From NCBI GenBank assembly GCA_024697885.1, contig JAILSA010000207.1, positions 1 through 5,207 of the forward strand: 5,207 bases of DNA, in the 5' to 3' direction. A program made the position numbers and the translations under genes. The notes under the pieces were generated by a model that saw only the letters and a program-made list of their open reading frames with translations, had not been told where the DNA came from and searched no databases. Positions 1-5,207 of this stretch are shown piece by piece. Within the stretch, counting starts at the first letter, position 1; every line of letters begins with the position of its first letter. Origin of the DNA: Eubacterium sp. Lineage in GTDB: Bacteria > Bacillota > Clostridia > Lachnospirales > Lachnospiraceae.

Positions 1-199
1 CTTTCCTCTGAAGCTTGCGAATAGTGCCATCCGCCTCCTGAATTGAAGTGTGGTCAAGGGTGTTTCTAAGATTGGCTCTCACTGCCGCAATGTATTCTGC
101 ACGCAACTCTGCCTGCTCCACCTTCTCCTCCTCCGTAATGGTTCCATTCTTTTTCTTCTTGTAGAGTTCATTGATTCTGGCGATTTTTTCCTCTGTCAT
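1..199 (-). CDS. DUF896 domain protein (YnzC-like), C-terminus cut off by the window edge
   Basis: Reading leftward from an ATG at 199-197, 66 codons stay open to the window edge. The protein starts MTEEKIARINELYKKKK and continues with NGTITEEEKVEQAELRAEY. This is the signature of the small DUF896 family (B. subtilis YnzC): IARINEL, a Lys-rich turn, G-x-(I/L)-T-x-EE, then EQ-x-x-LR-x-x-Y. The family is a cytoplasmic helical hairpin of about 65-80 residues, so only a short tail should be missing. Molecular function is unknown. In B. subtilis ynzC sits in the SOS-induced yneA operon, but here it follows proB by 26 nt, so it is probably the fourth gene of that operon rather than an SOS gene. A GAGG ribosome binding site (206-209) lies 6 nt before the ATG and fixes the start. 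Family assignment is confident; function is not. Confidence 0.9.
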   Translation of the reverse strand, partial: MTEEKIARINELYKKKKNGTITEEEKVEQAELRAEYIAAVRANLRNTLDHTSIQEADGTIRKLQRK

Positions 200-225
200 T
201 TCATACCTCATTTCAAAACAGGAAT

Positions 226-1059
226 TTACGATTCAATATAATTTTTCAAGTGGAAATGCTTGGTCTTGTGGGCGATAAAAAGAGTTCCAATCTCCTGGCC
301 GTCAAAGACTCTGGTAATATTATTCATGTCATTTCCATTTATGATAATCATGTCTGCCCCGGCGTCGTTGGCAATACCTGCCGCTCCTAACTTGGTGCTC
401 ATGCCACCGGTTCCCAAATCCGTAGATGGCCCCTTGGCCATGTCTAGCATCTCGTCCGTAATGGAGGAGACCACTGGAATCAGCTTGGCATTTTCATTGA
501 CATTTGGGTCGTCGGTATAGAGGCCGTCAATGTCGCTGAGAAGGACCAAAAGATCCGCCTTTACCAAGGCTGCCACTACAGCGGACAGAGAGTCGTTATC
601 TCCAATGGAGTTAATCTCGTCTGTGGCCACCGTGTCATTTTCATTGACAATGGGAATGACTCCCAAACGCAAAATCTCCGAAAAGGCGCTCTGGGCATTG
701 TGGCGGCTGTTATCGTCCACAATGGTAAATTTGGTCATTAAAATCTGAGCAATCTTTTGATTGTATTCGGCAAAAAGTTTCTGATAGACATTCATCAGGC
801 GGTTCTGTCCAATGGCGGCGCATGCCTGCTTAAGGGCCAGCTCCGAAGGCTTCTCCTCTAGACCAAGAACCCTTCTTCCCACGGCAATAGCTCCGGAGGA
901 AACCAGGACAATCTCCTTGCCCTGATTTTTCAAATCAGCCAAAAGCCTTACAAACTTTTCCATTTTGACAAAATCCAAGCCCCCCGTCTCCTCGTGAGTC
1001 AGGGTGGATGTGCCTATTTTAAAAACAATTCTCTTCTTATCCTTTAACTTCTCTCTCAT
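226..1059 (-). CDS. proB: Glutamate 5-kinase, kinase domain only (no PUA domain)
   Basis: ATP-dependent phosphorylation of L-glutamate to gamma-glutamyl phosphate, the first committed step of proline synthesis; cytoplasmic. The 277 residues form one amino-acid-kinase fold. The N-terminal FKIGTSTLT segment has Lys14 for phosphate binding. SSGAIAVG (54-61) and GQNRLMNVYQ (84-93) follow. The glutamate-binding stretch is IVNENDTVA (137-145), then IGDNDSLSA (152-160). SDIDGLYTDDP (175-185) and GTGGMSTKL (216-224, Lys223) complete the nucleotide side. E. coli ProB is about 367 residues with a C-terminal PUA domain. This protein ends right after the kinase domain, as many Firmicute ProBs do, so it is a short natural form and not a truncation. 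Its ATG overlaps the upstream TGA (ATGA), and GTGGAG at 1065-1070 serves as ribosome binding site. Proline feedback inhibition is expected from the family but not shown here. The next enzyme, ProA, is not in the window. Confidence 0.96.
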   Translation of the reverse strand: MREKLKDKKRIVFKIGTSTLTHEETGGLDFVKMEKFVRLLADLKNQGKEIVLVSSGAIAVGRRVLGLEEKPSELALKQACAAIGQNRLMNVYQKLFAEYNQKIAQILMTKFTIVDDNSRHNAQSAFSEILRLGVIPIVNENDTVATDEINSIGDNDSLSAVVAALVKADLLVLLSDIDGLYTDDPNVNENAKLIPVVSSITDEMLDMAKGPSTDLGTGGMSTKLGAAGIANDAGADMIIINGNDMNNITRVFDGQEIGTLFIAHKTKHFHLKNYIES

Positions 1060-2681
1060 GCTTGCTCCACTTCACCGCCGGTTAATTCCGACTGAATATT
1101 CATAGCGACCCGGAGTCCATCCATGGCCGCTGACATAATTCCCCCTGCGTAGCCAGCCCCCTCACCACATGGGTAGAGGCCCCTAAGAGACAGGCTCTGA
1201 AAATCCTTGCCCCTTAAAATTCTCACAGGAGATGAGGTTCTAGACTCCAATCCCAGAACTAAAGTATCCTGAGAATCAAAGCCCTGAATTCGTTTCCCAA
1301 ATTCAACCATTCCGTTTATTATACCATTTCTCATAAACTTTGGCAACGATTTATCCACCTGGCCAAAGTCCCATTTTCCCTTGACGCAAGGACTTACCCG
1401 GCCAAGTTTTGGGGACAGGGTCCCCCGGCAAAAATCTCCGTAGGTCTGAACCGGAATCTTGCCCTGGCAGACCTGATACATCTCTTTTTCAAGTTTTCTT
1501 TGAAATTCCACTCCAGCTAAGAGGTCTTGGCTGCCAAAGTCCTCTGGCCGAACAGCCACCAAAATAGCCGCATTGGCATTTTTAGAATCTCGGTCTGCAT
1601 CGCTCATGCCATTGACCACAAGGCCACCCTCCTCTGTAGAGGCGTTGACCACATAGCCGCCGGGACACATGCAAAAGGAGTAGACTCCTCTTCCATCCTC
1701 CGTCTGAGCCGTGCACTTGTAGGGGGAAGGAGGAAGGGCCGGATCTAAAATCCCGTACTGGGCCAGGTCAATGTCCTCCTGGCGGTGCTGAACCCTGACT
1801 CCCATGGCAAAGGCCTTTTGCTCCATGGAGACCTTACGGTCAAGGAGCATGGCAAAGGTGTCTCTGGCGCTGTGGCCTAGGGCCAGTATCAGACGTTGGC
1901 AGGGGATTTCTTCCGTCCCCCGGTCATTCTCCACCTTTAGGCCAACCACCCGGTCCCCCTCCAAAATCAAATCCGTCATTTTGGTAGAAAAAGAAACCTG
2001 TCCCCCCAGGGCCATAATTTCCTCCCGCATGTTTTTTACCACACTTCGAAGGACATCTGTGCCGATGTGGGGCTTGCTGTCGTAGAGAATATTTTCCCTG
2101 GCCCCAAACCGGACAAAAGTCTCTAGGATAAATTTTCTCCTGCCGGTCTTGTCCTTGACTCCCGTATTTAACTTGCCATCGGAAAAGGTGCCGGCTCCTC
2201 CCTCTCCAAAGGAGACATTGGATTCTGGATTTAAAATCCCCTCCTGCCAGAACTTTTCCACATCCTGACTTCTCTCCTCCACAGCCTTTCCCCGGTCAAT
2301 CAACCTGGGCTTTAGTCCAAGGAGGGCCAGGTAGTAGGCGCAAAAAAGTCCTGCTGGTCCCATGCCAACTACCACAATCTTATGGTCGCCACATGCCTTG
2401 GCTTCCCTTGCCATAGAATAGAGGTCAATCACAGGGTCATGAAGTTTTAAGTTTCGATTCTTCCCTCTTTTTTTCAAAAAGGCTGTCTCCCCCTTGACCT
2501 GAAAGGCCACCTGGTAGACATAGTAGAGGTCTGGCTTTTTCCTGGCATCTAAGCTCTTCTTTTCAATCCTTAAATTCCTGACTTCCTCTGGAGAGCACCT
2601 TAATTCCTTAGCCAGCTTTTCCCTGATTTCTCCCAGGGACTGGTGCTTATAATCTAACTTTAATCCGCTATAAACTAGCAT
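1056..2681 (-). CDS. FAD-dependent protein of the COG2509 type (putative dehydrogenase)
   Basis: A 541-residue cytoplasmic flavoprotein of unknown substrate. Residues 1 to about 95 form the family's N-terminal alpha/beta extension (LGEIREKLAKEL, then RIEKKSLDARKKPDLYYVYQ). A Rossmann FAD-binding motif follows, VVVGMGPAGLFCAYYLA (103-119), with the usual basic/acidic LIDRGK end of the second strand. GEGGAGTFSDGKL (159-171) is a hallmark of this family. A Cys-x-Cys motif in YSFCMCPGGYVVNAS (334-348) and ESRTSSPVRI (479-488) are also conserved in it. The C-terminal LYPCGEGAGYAGGIMSAAMDG (502-522) closes the FAD site. No signal peptide or membrane segment is seen. Length is normal for the family. 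The ATG lies inside the end of the preceding flavoprotein gene (7-nt overlap), with AAGGAG at 2690-2695, and its TGA overlaps the proB start. Translation of the three genes is therefore probably coupled. It is often labelled NAD(P)/FAD-dependent oxidoreductase; no reaction can be named from sequence. Confidence 0.9.
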   Translation of the reverse strand: MLVYSGLKLDYKHQSLGEIREKLAKELRCSPEEVRNLRIEKKSLDARKKPDLYYVYQVAFQVKGETAFLKKRGKNRNLKLHDPVIDLYSMAREAKACGDHKIVVVGMGPAGLFCAYYLALLGLKPRLIDRGKAVEERSQDVEKFWQEGILNPESNVSFGEGGAGTFSDGKLNTGVKDKTGRRKFILETFVRFGARENILYDSKPHIGTDVLRSVVKNMREEIMALGGQVSFSTKMTDLILEGDRVVGLKVENDRGTEEIPCQRLILALGHSARDTFAMLLDRKVSMEQKAFAMGVRVQHRQEDIDLAQYGILDPALPPSPYKCTAQTEDGRGVYSFCMCPGGYVVNASTEEGGLVVNGMSDADRDSKNANAAILVAVRPEDFGSQDLLAGVEFQRKLEKEMYQVCQGKIPVQTYGDFCRGTLSPKLGRVSPCVKGKWDFGQVDKSLPKFMRNGIINGMVEFGKRIQGFDSQDTLVLGLESRTSSPVRILRGKDFQSLSLRGLYPCGEGAGYAGGIMSAAMDGLRVAMNIQSELTGGEVEQA

Positions 2682-3826
2682 TTTTTATTCTCCTTGTCTG
2701 AAATAGCCCAGGCCGCCCGTCTGGCTGTGGACCAGGCCATATGTAGGTTGTAGCCGCCGCAGAGGCCATCCACATCCAGGGCCTCCCCCAGGATGTAAAG
2801 GTTTTCCCTCAGACAGGACTCCATGGTGACGGGGCTGACCTCTCTTAGGCTAACTCCCCCTGCCGTCACCTGGGCCCTGTCCATGCCAAAGGTTCCACGA
2901 ACTGGAATCCTTAGGCGCTTAAGGGCCTGGACTGGCTTTTTTCTCCCGGCAATCACCGGCTCCCACTTCTTTGGCACCAGGCCCTTGACAGAAAAGCGAA
3001 GAAGCCACTGGGCCACTTCCTTGTCCGTCATGGCTGGTACAAAGTCAATTCTGGCATAGACCTCCTGACCATAGGCCAGGGCCTCTGCCGCCCTTCTGGC
3101 CAGCTGAAAGACAGGAATACCGGAAATACCATTTTTTACAATTTGAATTTCTCCTATCTCCCCCTCCAGGATTTCCCCCTGGCAGTCCAGGGAAAACTTT
3201 CCCTGAATCCTGGTTCCCGCCACCTGGTCCCAGTAGTCCTCCTTGACCTTAAGACCTGTAAGGCCTGGATAGAGTTTGGTGACCCTGTGATCTAATTGCT
3301 TTAGGAGGCGGTAGCCGCTGTGGTCTCCCCCAAGCTCAGGAGAGGCGGCTCCACCAGTGGCCACAATCAGGTATTTGCTGTAAAAAATTCCCTGGGTGGA
3401 CCTGATCTCATAGCCCTCATCTGTGGCATAAATCTTCCCCACCTTGGCATCTAGAACCATCTGGCAGTCCCTGGAAAAATTCTCCAAAGCCTCCACCAAT
3501 GTCACTGCCTGGTTGGTGTAGGGGTAGACATAACCATCCCTATCTCTCGATAAAACCCCTATTTTCTCAAAGGCCTCCACAATATCCTCAGGGCCATTGT
3601 CCTCAAGAACCTGGCGAATCCACTCCCCGTCTCCGTAAAAACAGAGGGGAGACATTTTCTGATTGGTAAAATTGCAGCGACCGTTGCCAGTGGCCAAAAG
3701 TTTTTTCATGGGTTTTAGGTTCTTTTCCAAAATAGTGACGGAAAATCCCCTCTGGCTCAAAAGTCCCCCGCACAAACAGCCGGAGGCGCCACCGCCCACA
3801 ATCAAAACATCACTGTGCTCCCTCAT
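2675..3826 (-). CDS. HI0933/BaiN-family NAD(P)/FAD-dependent oxidoreductase
   Basis: A 383-residue flavoprotein of the HI0933 (YhiN/BaiN) family, also labelled 'aminoacetone oxidase family' in clostridial genomes. The N-terminal dinucleotide fold is VLIVGGGASGCLCGGLL (7-23), with Glu34 in ILEKN as the expected ribose-binding acid. The family signature KKLLATGNGRCNFTN (41-55) follows directly. Further family landmarks are GYVYPYTNQA (98-107), IVATGGAASPELGGDHSGY (154-172), IVKNGISGIPVFQLAR (229-244) and GTFGMDRAQVTAGGV (311-325). The C-terminal FAD-closing segment is LGEALDVDGLCGGYNLHMAW (346-365). It is slightly shorter than the common 400-420 residues but complete. BaiN from Clostridium scindens was proposed to act in bile acid dehydroxylation. 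Most relatives have no known substrate, and nothing here (no bai neighbours) supports a bile acid role. AGGAGG at 3832-3837 lies 5 nt from the ATG. It is the first gene of the proB cluster, and its GC-rich codon use (many GCC, CTG and AGG) differs from the hydrolase gene next to it. Confidence 0.92.
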   Translation of the reverse strand: MREHSDVLIVGGGASGCLCGGLLSQRGFSVTILEKNLKPMKKLLATGNGRCNFTNQKMSPLCFYGDGEWIRQVLEDNGPEDIVEAFEKIGVLSRDRDGYVYPYTNQAVTLVEALENFSRDCQMVLDAKVGKIYATDEGYEIRSTQGIFYSKYLIVATGGAASPELGGDHSGYRLLKQLDHRVTKLYPGLTGLKVKEDYWDQVAGTRIQGKFSLDCQGEILEGEIGEIQIVKNGISGIPVFQLARRAAEALAYGQEVYARIDFVPAMTDKEVAQWLLRFSVKGLVPKKWEPVIAGRKKPVQALKRLRIPVRGTFGMDRAQVTAGGVSLREVSPVTMESCLRENLYILGEALDVDGLCGGYNLHMAWSTARRAAWAISDKENKKC

Positions 3827-3849
3827 ATCTTCCTCCTCTTTACATCAAG

Positions 3850-3881
3850 AAGGGGATATATCCTAGCCGATATATCCCCTT
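3850..3881 (-). terminator. 13-bp hairpin after the NlpC/P60 gene, probable terminator
   Basis: Positions 3850-3862 (AAGGGGATATATC) and 3869-3881 (GATATATCCCCTT) pair perfectly around a 6-nt loop. The hairpin starts 31 nt past the hydrolase stop codon and ends 12 nt before the Shine-Dalgarno of the next gene. On the minus strand the following bases are CTTGATG, so the U-tract is poor. The plus-strand side is more T-rich (TTGATTTTACTT). It may be a weak or leaky terminator, an mRNA 3'-end stabiliser, or a block to antisense transcription. The surrounding 86-bp gap (3827-3912) holds nothing else that can be supported. Confidence 0.6.
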
Positions 3882-3912
3882 GATTTTACTTATATTTACC
3901 TTCCACAAATTC

Positions 3913-5133
3913 CTAGTTCATCACACGACCAATCTTCACTGGCTGACGATAGTAAGCTGTGGAAATCTTAATGCCGTCGGTTGGATTGCTGGCATGAATT
4001 ACCATGCCTCCTCCGATGTACATAGCCACATGGTTGATTCTGCTTCCGTTGCTATAGAAGAACAAATCACCAGGCTTTGGTGAGCTCACACGCCTTGTCA
4101 CTCCTGCCTGAGCTGCTGCATTGTGTGGCAGGGAATAACCATATTTGGCATAGAGACTCATGGTAAATCCAGAGCAGTCAGTACCACCTGTCAGGGAAGA
4201 TCCTCCCCAAACATATGGATTACCCAAAAACTGCTTTGCATATTCTACGATGGATGCCTGTCCTGAAGACACGCCAGACTTCTTGCTGGCAGATACTTTC
4301 TTGACCTTGACACCGCGCTTCAAGGAATACTGAGCCTTAACAAACTCCTTGGAGACAAAGGCCAACTCATCGTCTACCTTAATGCAGATAAAGTTTGCCA
4401 TCTGCTTCTCAATCTCCTCATAGTCTCCAGCTCTCTTAATGGCTTTGTCAGAAATCTTCTGGTCCTTGATTACTTCTTTTACATAATCCAGGGTCAAATC
4501 TTTTTTCTTAATGACGAACTCCTCGCCCTCAGAAATTACAGAATAAATAGGTGCGCTGGTCGTTGGCAGTGCACGGACGCGGAGGGACTCTGTCTGAATC
4601 TCAACAGTGTCGCGACCAACAGTCTTTGCCAATTCTTCTGCCTCTTTGTCTGTTGTCAAGTAAGATGCCTTTACATAACCCTTGACATCTCCAGACACGA
4701 TACGGGCCCAGCCCTTCTTAATACTATAAATATGGCAGCCGGCATTCTTGGTCAGCTTACCAACAATCTTTCCACTCTTAGATGGTTTCTTACGGACATT
4801 TAAATAGGTGTCCACATGATTGGCAATACCCAATCGGCTGTAGTTGAGGTTGAGTTCCAGGTGACCGTCTTTCGTGGTTCCCACTTCAAGTTCTGTCACT
4901 GCCTCTTCCTCTTCCTCAATGGCTGCAGGAGTCACTCCGCTAAGTTCCTCTACTGTCTCCGCCTCAATCTTACCATGGGAAGCCATATCACAATAATCGT
5001 TGATTACCACATTAGCTCCTGCTACCTGAGTCTCCTCCGAGTTGGACTTAGATGCAGTGGCTGAAACAACAGTTCCCACCAAAAAGCTAGCCAACATAAG
5101 GGCAGCGGCACATCTCATGACTTTGTTCTTCAT
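3913..5133 (-). CDS. Secreted SH3–NlpC/P60 peptidoglycan hydrolase
   Basis: A 406-residue exported wall hydrolase, probably a D,L-endopeptidase that cuts the peptide stem of peptidoglycan. Residues 1-27 are a signal peptide: basic MKNKVMR, a hydrophobic core, then SATA|S as a likely signal peptidase I site. An acidic low-complexity linker follows, with five Glu at 73-77. A first bacterial SH3 domain covers about 105-160 (TYLNVRKKPSKSGKIVGKL, ending GYVKASYL). A second SH3-like domain starts at about 175 (SLRVRALPTTSAPIYSVI) and resumes at about 246-268 (ANFICIKVDDELAFVSKEFV). It is split by a charged insert of roughly 35 residues. The NlpC/P60 domain covers about 292-406, with catalytic Cys320 in TDCSGF, His368 in INHVAMYIG and polar His380 in VIHASNP, so it should be active. 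GGAG at 5142-5145 is 8 nt before the ATG. It appears monocistronic, ending at the hairpin, and a WalR-like site lies upstream. Exact bond specificity cannot be read from sequence. Confidence 0.95.
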   Translation of the reverse strand: MKNKVMRCAAALMLASFLVGTVVSATASKSNSEETQVAGANVVINDYCDMASHGKIEAETVEELSGVTPAAIEEEEEAVTELEVGTTKDGHLELNLNYSRLGIANHVDTYLNVRKKPSKSGKIVGKLTKNAGCHIYSIKKGWARIVSGDVKGYVKASYLTTDKEAEELAKTVGRDTVEIQTESLRVRALPTTSAPIYSVISEGEEFVIKKKDLTLDYVKEVIKDQKISDKAIKRAGDYEEIEKQMANFICIKVDDELAFVSKEFVKAQYSLKRGVKVKKVSASKKSGVSSGQASIVEYAKQFLGNPYVWGGSSLTGGTDCSGFTMSLYAKYGYSLPHNAAAQAGVTRRVSSPKPGDLFFYSNGSRINHVAMYIGGGMVIHASNPTDGIKISTAYYRQPVKIGRVMN

Positions 5134-5151
5134 ATATATAACTCCATTTCG

Positions 5152-5157
5152 TCTATA
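5152..5157 (-). promoter_or_regulatory. Alternative weak -10 (TATAGA) close to the hydrolase gene
   Basis: TATAGA on the minus strand lies about 15 nt below TTGTAA, which is part of the WalR-like site. Used as a promoter it would start near 5145, with the WalR-like site centred around -35. This is the layout expected for activation with a poor -35. The -10 match and spacing are weak, so this is the less likely of the two promoters on sequence alone. Confidence 0.25.
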
Positions 5158-5168
5158 ATTCTTACTGA

Positions 5169-5195
5169 TTTGTTACAAGTTTGTTACATTTGTTA
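5169..5195. repeat. Three direct copies of TTTGTTA
   Basis: TTTGTTA occurs at 5169-5175, 5180-5186 and 5189-5195 (TAACAAA on the minus strand), with start spacings of 11 and 9 nt. The first two copies overlap the half-sites of the WalR-like operator, and their 11-nt spacing is close to one helical turn. The third lacks the TGT needed for a WalR half-site and may be only AT-rich background. Confidence 0.6.
5172..5188 (-). promoter_or_regulatory. WalR (YycF) operator-like site upstream of the wall hydrolase
   Basis: The minus strand reads TGTAAC-AAACT-TGTAAC, an exact fit to the published Firmicute WalR pattern of two TGTWAH half-sites separated by 5 nt. It lies 39-55 nt upstream of the start codon of an SH3–NlpC/P60 hydrolase. 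That is the class of gene WalRK controls in Bacillus and Staphylococcus. The match is seen in the sequence; the regulator and the direction of control are inferred. Confidence 0.65.
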
Positions 5196-5198
5196 AGA

Positions 5199-5207
5199 AT
5201 TATAGCA
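5199..5207 (-). promoter_or_regulatory. Extended -10 element (TGCTATAAT) for the hydrolase gene
   Basis: The minus strand reads TGCTATAAT at the very window edge: a perfect TATAAT with the TGn extension. The -35 would lie outside the window. Transcription would start near 5192, giving a leader of about 58 nt. The WalR-like site would then fall just downstream of the start point, a position that fits repression. Confidence 0.55.

Larger units (their letters stand above)
5153..5205. repeat. 12-bp perfect inverted repeat flanking the WalR-like site
   Basis: CTATAATTCTTA at 5153-5164 and its exact complement TAAGAATTATAG at 5194-5205 are separated by 29 nt. The right arm overlaps the extended -10, so with that promoter the structure exists only in DNA. 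If transcription starts further upstream it would form an RNA stem in the leader. Its centre (5179) nearly coincides with that of the WalR-like site (5180). Confidence 0.75.

Noticed and set aside
226..1059. proB as a truncated pseudogene because it lacks a PUA domain
   Set aside because: All kinase motifs are intact, it ends cleanly after the kinase fold, and PUA-less ProB proteins are common in Firmicutes.
50..1068. Plus-strand open frames at 50-241, 260-520 and 530-748
   Set aside because: They lie opposite the clearly coding DUF896 and proB genes, their translations resemble no family, and no convincing ribosome binding sites precede them.
2675..3826. Bile acid 7-dehydroxylation role (baiN)
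   Set aside because: The family is broad and mostly uncharacterised, and no other bai-type gene is present in the window.
1527..3866. Plus-strand open frames at 1527-1748, 1804-2085, 2823-3059 and 3663-3866
   Set aside because: Antisense shadows of the two well-supported flavoprotein genes; low-complexity translations rich in Ser, Arg and Pro without recognisable motifs.
3850..3881. Riboswitch or T-box leader before the proB cluster
   Set aside because: The gap is only 86 bp with one simple hairpin and none of the conserved loops such leaders need.
3889..3917. Possible promoter (TATAAG at 3889-3894, minus strand) for the HI0933-family gene
   Set aside because: No acceptable -35 at 15-19 nt spacing and no TGn extension; the nearby TTGTGG is only 8 nt away.
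3880..5064. Plus-strand open frames at 3880-4083 and 4816-5064
   Set aside because: Both are opposite conserved parts of the NlpC/P60 gene or its signal peptide and linker; no family resemblance.

Overview
The window looks like the chromosome of a low-to-mid GC Gram-positive anaerobe, most likely a Clostridia/Lachnospiraceae-type Firmicute. Supporting points are a secreted SH3–NlpC/P60 wall hydrolase with a Firmicute-style signal peptide, a glutamate 5-kinase made of the kinase domain alone, a DUF896 (YnzC-type) protein, strong AGGAGG-like ribosome binding sites, and a HI0933/BaiN-type flavoprotein. This placement is inferred from protein character, not from a search. All genes lie on the minus strand and read right to left.

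Right part (about 3913-5207): a secreted peptidoglycan hydrolase (signal peptide, two SH3-like domains, NlpC/P60 catalytic domain) sits behind a compact regulatory region at the window edge. That region carries an extended -10 (TGCTATAAT) and an exact match to the WalR/YycF operator pattern TGTWAH-N5-TGTWAH. It also has a 12-bp perfect inverted repeat whose arms flank the WalR-like site almost symmetrically. This suggests control by the essential WalRK cell-wall two-component system.

Middle (3827-3912): an 86-bp gap containing a 13-bp perfect hairpin, probably the 3' end of the hydrolase transcript. No convincing promoter for the next gene was found there.

Left part (1-3826): a tightly packed four-gene cluster. 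In transcription order it holds a HI0933/BaiN-family flavoprotein, a COG2509-type FAD-dependent protein (7-nt overlap), proB glutamate 5-kinase (ATGA 4-nt overlap), and a DUF896 protein after 26 nt that runs off the left edge. The overlaps imply co-transcription and translational coupling of two poorly characterised flavoproteins with the first enzyme of proline synthesis. proA would be expected just beyond the left edge but cannot be seen.

No tRNA, rRNA, CRISPR array, insertion sequence or phage feature was seen. Most of the window is ordinary core-genome content. The most interesting part is the hydrolase control region.
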